Both the position numbers and the translations under genes were made by a program. The notes under the pieces are model-generated. The model was given only the letters and a program-made list of their open reading frames with translations. It was not told the origin of the DNA and made no database searches. From the NCBI GenBank assembly GCA_021737525.1, contig JAIPDU010000063.1, forward strand, positions 1 to 8,340: a stretch of DNA of 8,340 nt, given 5' to 3'. Of this stretch, positions 5,012 through 8,340 are shown in pieces; the first letter of the stretch is position 1; every line of letters begins with the position of its first letter. Source of the DNA: Desulfohalobiaceae bacterium (lineage in GTDB: Bacteria; Desulfobacterota; Desulfovibrionia; Desulfovibrionales; Desulfothermaceae).

Positions 5012-7528
5012 ATGTTCGGCAATATTGCACGCAAGATCCTGGGCAGCAAGAACGAGCGCTTCCTGAAGCCCCTCTGGCCCATAGTGCACCGCATCAATGA
5101 ACTGGAGCCGGAAACGCAGGAGCTCCGGGACGAGGACTTCCCCCGGAAGATCGCGGAATACAAGGAGCAGATCAGTCAGGGCATGGAGATGGAGGATCTT
5201 CTGCCCGAGGTCTTTGCCCTGGTCCGGGAGGCTTCGCGCCGAACCCTGGGACTGCGGCCCTTCGATGTCCAGCTCTTGGGAGCCATAGTCCTGCACAGGG
5301 GCGTGATCGCGGAAATGAAGACAGGGGAGGGCAAGACCCTGGTCGCCACCATGCCCCTGGTGCTCAATGCCCTAACCGGCAAGGGATCCCACCTGGTGAC
5401 TGTCAACGATTACCTGGCCAGGCGCGACGCGGAGTGGATGGGCCGGATCTACAACTTCCTCGGCCTGGAGGTCGGCTCCATCTCCCACGATATGGACGAC
5501 GAGCAGCGCAAGGAGGCCTATTCCAAGGACATCGTCTACGGCACGAACAACGAATTCGGCTTTGACTACCTCCGCGATCACATGAAGTTCTATCCGGACC
5601 AGCTGGTCCAGGGCGAGCTGCACTACGCCATCGTGGACGAAGTGGACTCCGTGCTCATCGACGAGGCCAGGACCCCGCTGATTATCTCCGGTCCCTCCGA
5701 GGACTCCACTGCCCTATACCAGCAGATCGACACAATCATCCCCCATCTCAAGCGGGATGAGGACTTCACCGTGGACGAGAAGGCACGGACCGTGATGTTC
5801 ACCGACGAAGGGGTGGTCAAGTGCGAGCGTATCCTGGGGCTGGACAACCTCTTCGAGCCGCGCAACATCCACTACCAGCACCATATCCTGCAGGCCCTCA
5901 AGGCCCACAACCTCTTCCAGCGTGATACGGACTATATCGTCAAGGACGGCCAGGTTATCATCGTGGACGAGTTCACCGGCAGGATCATGCCCGGCCGGCG
6001 CTTCAGCGACGGGTTGCACCAGGCCCTGGAGGCCAAGGAGAACGTGACCGTGGAGGCGGAGAACCAGACCCTGGCCACGATCACCTTCCAGAACTTCTTC
6101 CGCCTCTACGACAAATTGGCCGGGATGACCGGAACCGCGGACACCGAGGCGGTGGAGTTCAAGGAGATCTACAACCTGGACGTGGCGGTCATTCCCACCC
6201 ACATGCCCATGATCCGCACGGACTATCCGGATGTGATCCACCGCACCCAGCGGGAGAAATACGAGGCCATCGCCGACTCAATTCAAGGGCTGTATCAGAA
6301 GGGCCAGCCGGTGCTCGTGGGCACGACCTCCATAGACAAGTCCGAGCTCATCTCGGACAAGCTCAAGCAGCGCGGGGTGCCGCACCAGGTGCTCAATGCC
6401 AAGCAGCACGAGCGCGAGGCGGATATCGTGGCCAATGCCGGTGAGCGGGGCCGGGTGACCATCGCCACCAACATGGCCGGACGCGGCACGGACATCGTCC
6501 TCGGCGAGGGCGTGGCGGATCTCGGGGGGCTGCACATCCTGGGCACGGAGCGCCACGAGAGCCGCCGCATCGACAACCAGCTGCGGGGACGCTCCGGAAG
6601 ACAGGGCGATCCGGGAAGCTCCCGCTTCTTCCTCTCCCTGGAGGACGACCTCCTCCGGCTCTTCGGCTCGGACCGCATCTCCTCCTTCATGGACAAGGTG
6701 GGCGCGGAGGAGGGCCAAGCCATCGAGAACAACTTCATCTCCCGGGCCATCGAGAACGCCCAGAGCCGTGTGGAAAAGCACAACTTCGACATACGCAAGC
6801 AGCTGCTGGAGTTCGACGATGTTCTCAACCAGCAGCGGGAAGTGGTCTACACCCGCCGCAGGGAGCTCATGCAGGTGGAGGACCTGGAGCCCTCTCTGGA
6901 GGAGATGGTTACCGACCTCCTGGACACCATGTACGAGCCCCTGGAAGACCTGGGCAAGAACGATGAGGGTCAGGAGACCCGCGAGGTACTGGCCAGCAAG
7001 CTGGACGAGGTCTTCAACCTGAGCCGGATCATGAATCTCAGGGAGGGCCTGCCCACGCGGGACGAGGCCAAGGAGGGGGTGGACCGCGTCCTTGCCGAGC
7101 TCAAGGAGAACGCCGGGCAGTACTATCAGGAAATCGTGCGCTATTTCCTCCTGGAGAACCTGGATCGCTACTGGAAGGAACACCTGCTAAACATGGATCA
7201 CTTGAAAGAGGGGATCGGTCTGCGGGGATACGGACAGAAGGACCCCAAGCAGGAGTACAAGAAGGAGGGGTTCAACCTTTTCCAGGAAACCCTGTACATG
7301 ATCCGGGAAAGTACCCTCAAGGCCCTGTGTCACGTCCGGCTGGAGCAGGTAGCCCGGGAGGAGCTCGAGCACGAGGACAAAAGCGACCAGTTGCAGTATT
7401 CCGGAGGCGGAGAGGAGGAATCCGGCTCCAACCAGACCTATCGGCGCACGGAGCGCAAGGTGGGCCGCAACGAGCCCTGCCCCTGCGGCAGCGGGAAGAA
7501 GTATAAGAAGTGCTGCGGCGTGAGCTAG
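5012..7528 (+). CDS. secA: Preprotein translocase ATPase SecA
   Basis: SecA is the motor that uses ATP to push unfolded preproteins through the SecYEG channel at the cytoplasmic membrane. From the ATG at 5012 it has 838 residues, in the family range (E. coli 901). Visible, in order: the N-terminal GSKNER region; Walker A in MKTGEGKT (102-109); TVNDYLARRDAEWMG (130-144); Walker B DEVD (209-212) followed by EARTPLIISGP; the second nucleotide-binding fold with TNMAGRGTDIVLGEG (486-500); DNQLRGRSGRQGDPGSSRF (521-539); the helical scaffold and wing regions; and a C-terminal zinc motif C-P-C-x8-C-C (Cys823, 825, 834, 835), which in other bacteria contacts SecB and phospholipids. An in-frame ATG at 5003 would add three residues. 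I prefer 5012 because GGA at 5000-5002 then sits at a normal ribosome-binding distance and the protein begins MFGNIARKILGSKN, as family members usually do. Confidence 0.97.
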   Translation: MFGNIARKILGSKNERFLKPLWPIVHRINELEPETQELRDEDFPRKIAEYKEQISQGMEMEDLLPEVFALVREASRRTLGLRPFDVQLLGAIVLHRGVIAEMKTGEGKTLVATMPLVLNALTGKGSHLVTVNDYLARRDAEWMGRIYNFLGLEVGSISHDMDDEQRKEAYSKDIVYGTNNEFGFDYLRDHMKFYPDQLVQGELHYAIVDEVDSVLIDEARTPLIISGPSEDSTALYQQIDTIIPHLKRDEDFTVDEKARTVMFTDEGVVKCERILGLDNLFEPRNIHYQHHILQALKAHNLFQRDTDYIVKDGQVIIVDEFTGRIMPGRRFSDGLHQALEAKENVTVEAENQTLATITFQNFFRLYDKLAGMTGTADTEAVEFKEIYNLDVAVIPTHMPMIRTDYPDVIHRTQREKYEAIADSIQGLYQKGQPVLVGTTSIDKSELISDKLKQRGVPHQVLNAKQHEREADIVANAGERGRVTIATNMAGRGTDIVLGEGVADLGGLHILGTERHESRRIDNQLRGRSGRQGDPGSSRFFLSLEDDLLRLFGSDRISSFMDKVGAEEGQAIENNFISRAIENAQSRVEKHNFDIRKQLLEFDDVLNQQREVVYTRRRELMQVEDLEPSLEEMVTDLLDTMYEPLEDLGKNDEGQETREVLASKLDEVFNLSRIMNLREGLPTRDEAKEGVDRVLAELKENAGQYYQEIVRYFLLENLDRYWKEHLLNMDHLKEGIGLRGYGQKDPKQEYKKEGFNLFQETLYMIRESTLKALCHVRLEQVAREELEHEDKSDQLQYSGGGEEESGSNQTYRRTERKVGRNEPCPCGSGKKYKKCCGVS

Positions 7529-7621
7529 TATCCAGGAGTTGGGAGGCAGGGCTCAGGCGGTGCAGGATCCGGAAATGCACTGATGATCCATTAAGGCCTC
7601 GGTTTCCCTGATTCTTTCAAC

Positions 7622-7652
7622 GCTGAACCTTGAACCTTGAACGTAAGGTTCA
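7622..7652 (+). repeat. Heptamer array with inverted unit (potential hairpin) upstream of argJ
   Basis: Three consecutive 7-base units, GCTGAAC (7622), CTTGAAC (7629) and CTTGAAC (7636), are followed by an inverted unit. TGAACCTT (7631-7638) and AAGGTTCA (7645-7652) make a perfect 8-base-pair stem with a 6-base loop. The stem ends 13 bases before the argJ ATG, beside the weak GAG ribosome-binding stretch (7656-7658), so it could influence argJ translation (inference). On the opposite strand the units read GTTCAAG, starting with GTTC like the units upstream of secA. The rest of the secA-argJ spacer (7529-7621) is G-rich at its start, with no gene or clear terminator. Confidence 0.7.
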
Positions 7653-7665
7653 TCCGAGAAACACC

Positions 7666-8340
7666 ATGGAGACACCCACCGGATTTTTCTTCGCCACTGC
7701 CGAGGCCGGGTTCCGGGGCAAGAAGCGGCCGGATCTGGCCTACATCGGAAGCGACCGGCCCGCATCGGCGGCCGGGGTCTTCACCAGGAACACTTTCCAG
7801 GCCGCTCCGGTGGTTGTTGCCCGGGAGCAACTGGAACATTCCGATACGGTCCGGGGTTTTCTGATCAACGTGGGGCAGGCCAACGCCTGCACCGGGGAGC
7901 AGGGCTTGGCGGACTGCCGGGAGAGCCTGCGCTATGCCGCATCCTGCCTGGGTCTGATGCCGGAGGATATCCTTCCCGCTTCCACTGGAGTTATCGGCGA
8001 AGCCATGGAGCTGGAGCGTTTCAAGCGCGGTGCGCGCGATCTGACCGCGAGCCATGCATCGACTCCGCTGGACGCGGCCCGGGCCATCACCACCACGGAC
8101 ACCTTTCCCAAGCTGTGCATGCGGTGCATGGAGAGCGAATCCGGCGTGATCCGGATTACCGGGCTGGCTAAGGGTGCGGGGATGATCTGCCCGGACATGG
8201 CCACCATGCTTGCCTTTGTCTGCACCGACGCGGATCTGCCTGCGGACGAGTGGCGCGGCATGCTCGCCGAAGCCGCGGACAAGAGCTTCAACCGGATCAG
8301 CGTGGACGGGGACACGAGCACCAACGACTGCCTCATGGGC
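7666..8340 (+). CDS. argJ: Glutamate N-acetyltransferase / ornithine acetyltransferase ArgJ, N-terminal part (3' end outside window)
   Basis: ArgJ moves the acetyl group from N-acetylornithine to glutamate in the cyclic arginine pathway; bifunctional forms can also use acetyl-CoA to make N-acetylglutamate. The frame is open from ATG 7666 to the right edge, giving 225 of about 390-410 residues. Family motifs are clear: NVGQANACTG (68-77), PASTGVIGE (104-112) with the oxyanion-hole Thr107-Gly108, ITTTDTFPK (141-149), KGAGMICPDMATMLAF (169-184), and SFNRISVDGDTSTNDC (207-222). The catalytic nucleophile is Thr180, at which the precursor is cleaved autocatalytically into alpha and beta chains, so the window includes the complete alpha chain and the start of beta. 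The start fits the usual family N-terminus (PTGFFFATAEAGF). Whether the enzyme is mono- or bifunctional cannot be told from this part. Confidence 0.96.
   Translation, partial: METPTGFFFATAEAGFRGKKRPDLAYIGSDRPASAAGVFTRNTFQAAPVVVAREQLEHSDTVRGFLINVGQANACTGEQGLADCRESLRYAASCLGLMPEDILPASTGVIGEAMELERFKRGARDLTASHASTPLDAARAITTTDTFPKLCMRCMESESGVIRITGLAKGAGMICPDMATMLAFVCTDADLPADEWRGMLAEAADKSFNRISVDGDTSTNDCLMG

Noticed and set aside
6278..7183. Open frame of 301 codons on the - strand inside secA
   Set aside because: It is antisense to conserved SecA motifs and has the same reverse-codon composition. Nothing supports it as a gene.
7529..7621. G-rich start of the secA-argJ spacer as a further decayed heptamer array or terminator
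   Set aside because: A 7-base rhythm can be forced on it, but the units share too little sequence, and no stem with a T-run was found.

Overview
The window reads as a stretch of GC-rich, densely coding bacterial chromosome, all on the + strand, most probably from a sulfate-reducing Desulfovibrionales-type member of the Desulfobacterota (former Deltaproteobacteria). Two things point there. One is the gene order: mannose-family PTS IID, HPr, Enzyme I, smpB, a GlcD-like FAD oxidase, secA, argJ. From memory this resembles the secA-smpB-ptsI neighbourhood of Desulfovibrio; I could not check it. The other is the protein character. The assignment is an inference, not a measurement.

Layout. Bases 2-445 are the C-terminal part of a membrane PTS IID subunit, cut by the left edge. 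A 196-base spacer (446-641) with a strong potential hairpin leads into ptsH (642-944), which overlaps ptsI (926-2701) by 19 bases. These three genes form a PTS block in which phosphate can pass from PEP through Enzyme I (His192) to HPr (His19) and on to an EII complex of the mannose family. A tandem array of eleven 7-base units fills the start of the ptsI-smpB spacer. Then come smpB (2857-3348, trans-translation), a GTG-started FAD-linked oxidase of the GlcD/D-lactate dehydrogenase type (3457-4872), secA (5012-7528, Sec preprotein ATPase with a C-terminal zinc motif) and the first 225 codons of argJ (7666 to the right edge, arginine biosynthesis).

The genes are mostly housekeeping and their products are not obviously linked functionally, apart from the PTS trio. 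I saw no RNA genes, insertion sequences, CRISPR array, integrase or phage gene. I found no classical intrinsic terminator (stem followed by a T-run) at any junction and no promoter I would defend.

The most unusual content lies between genes. Three of the five spacers (after ptsI, before secA, before argJ) carry short arrays with an exact 7-base period. Each has its own unit sequence. Two of the three are accompanied by an inverted copy, giving potential hairpins just upstream of secA and argJ. These recall the heptanucleotide STRR repeats known from cyanobacteria, but I cannot say whether this family has been described in this lineage.
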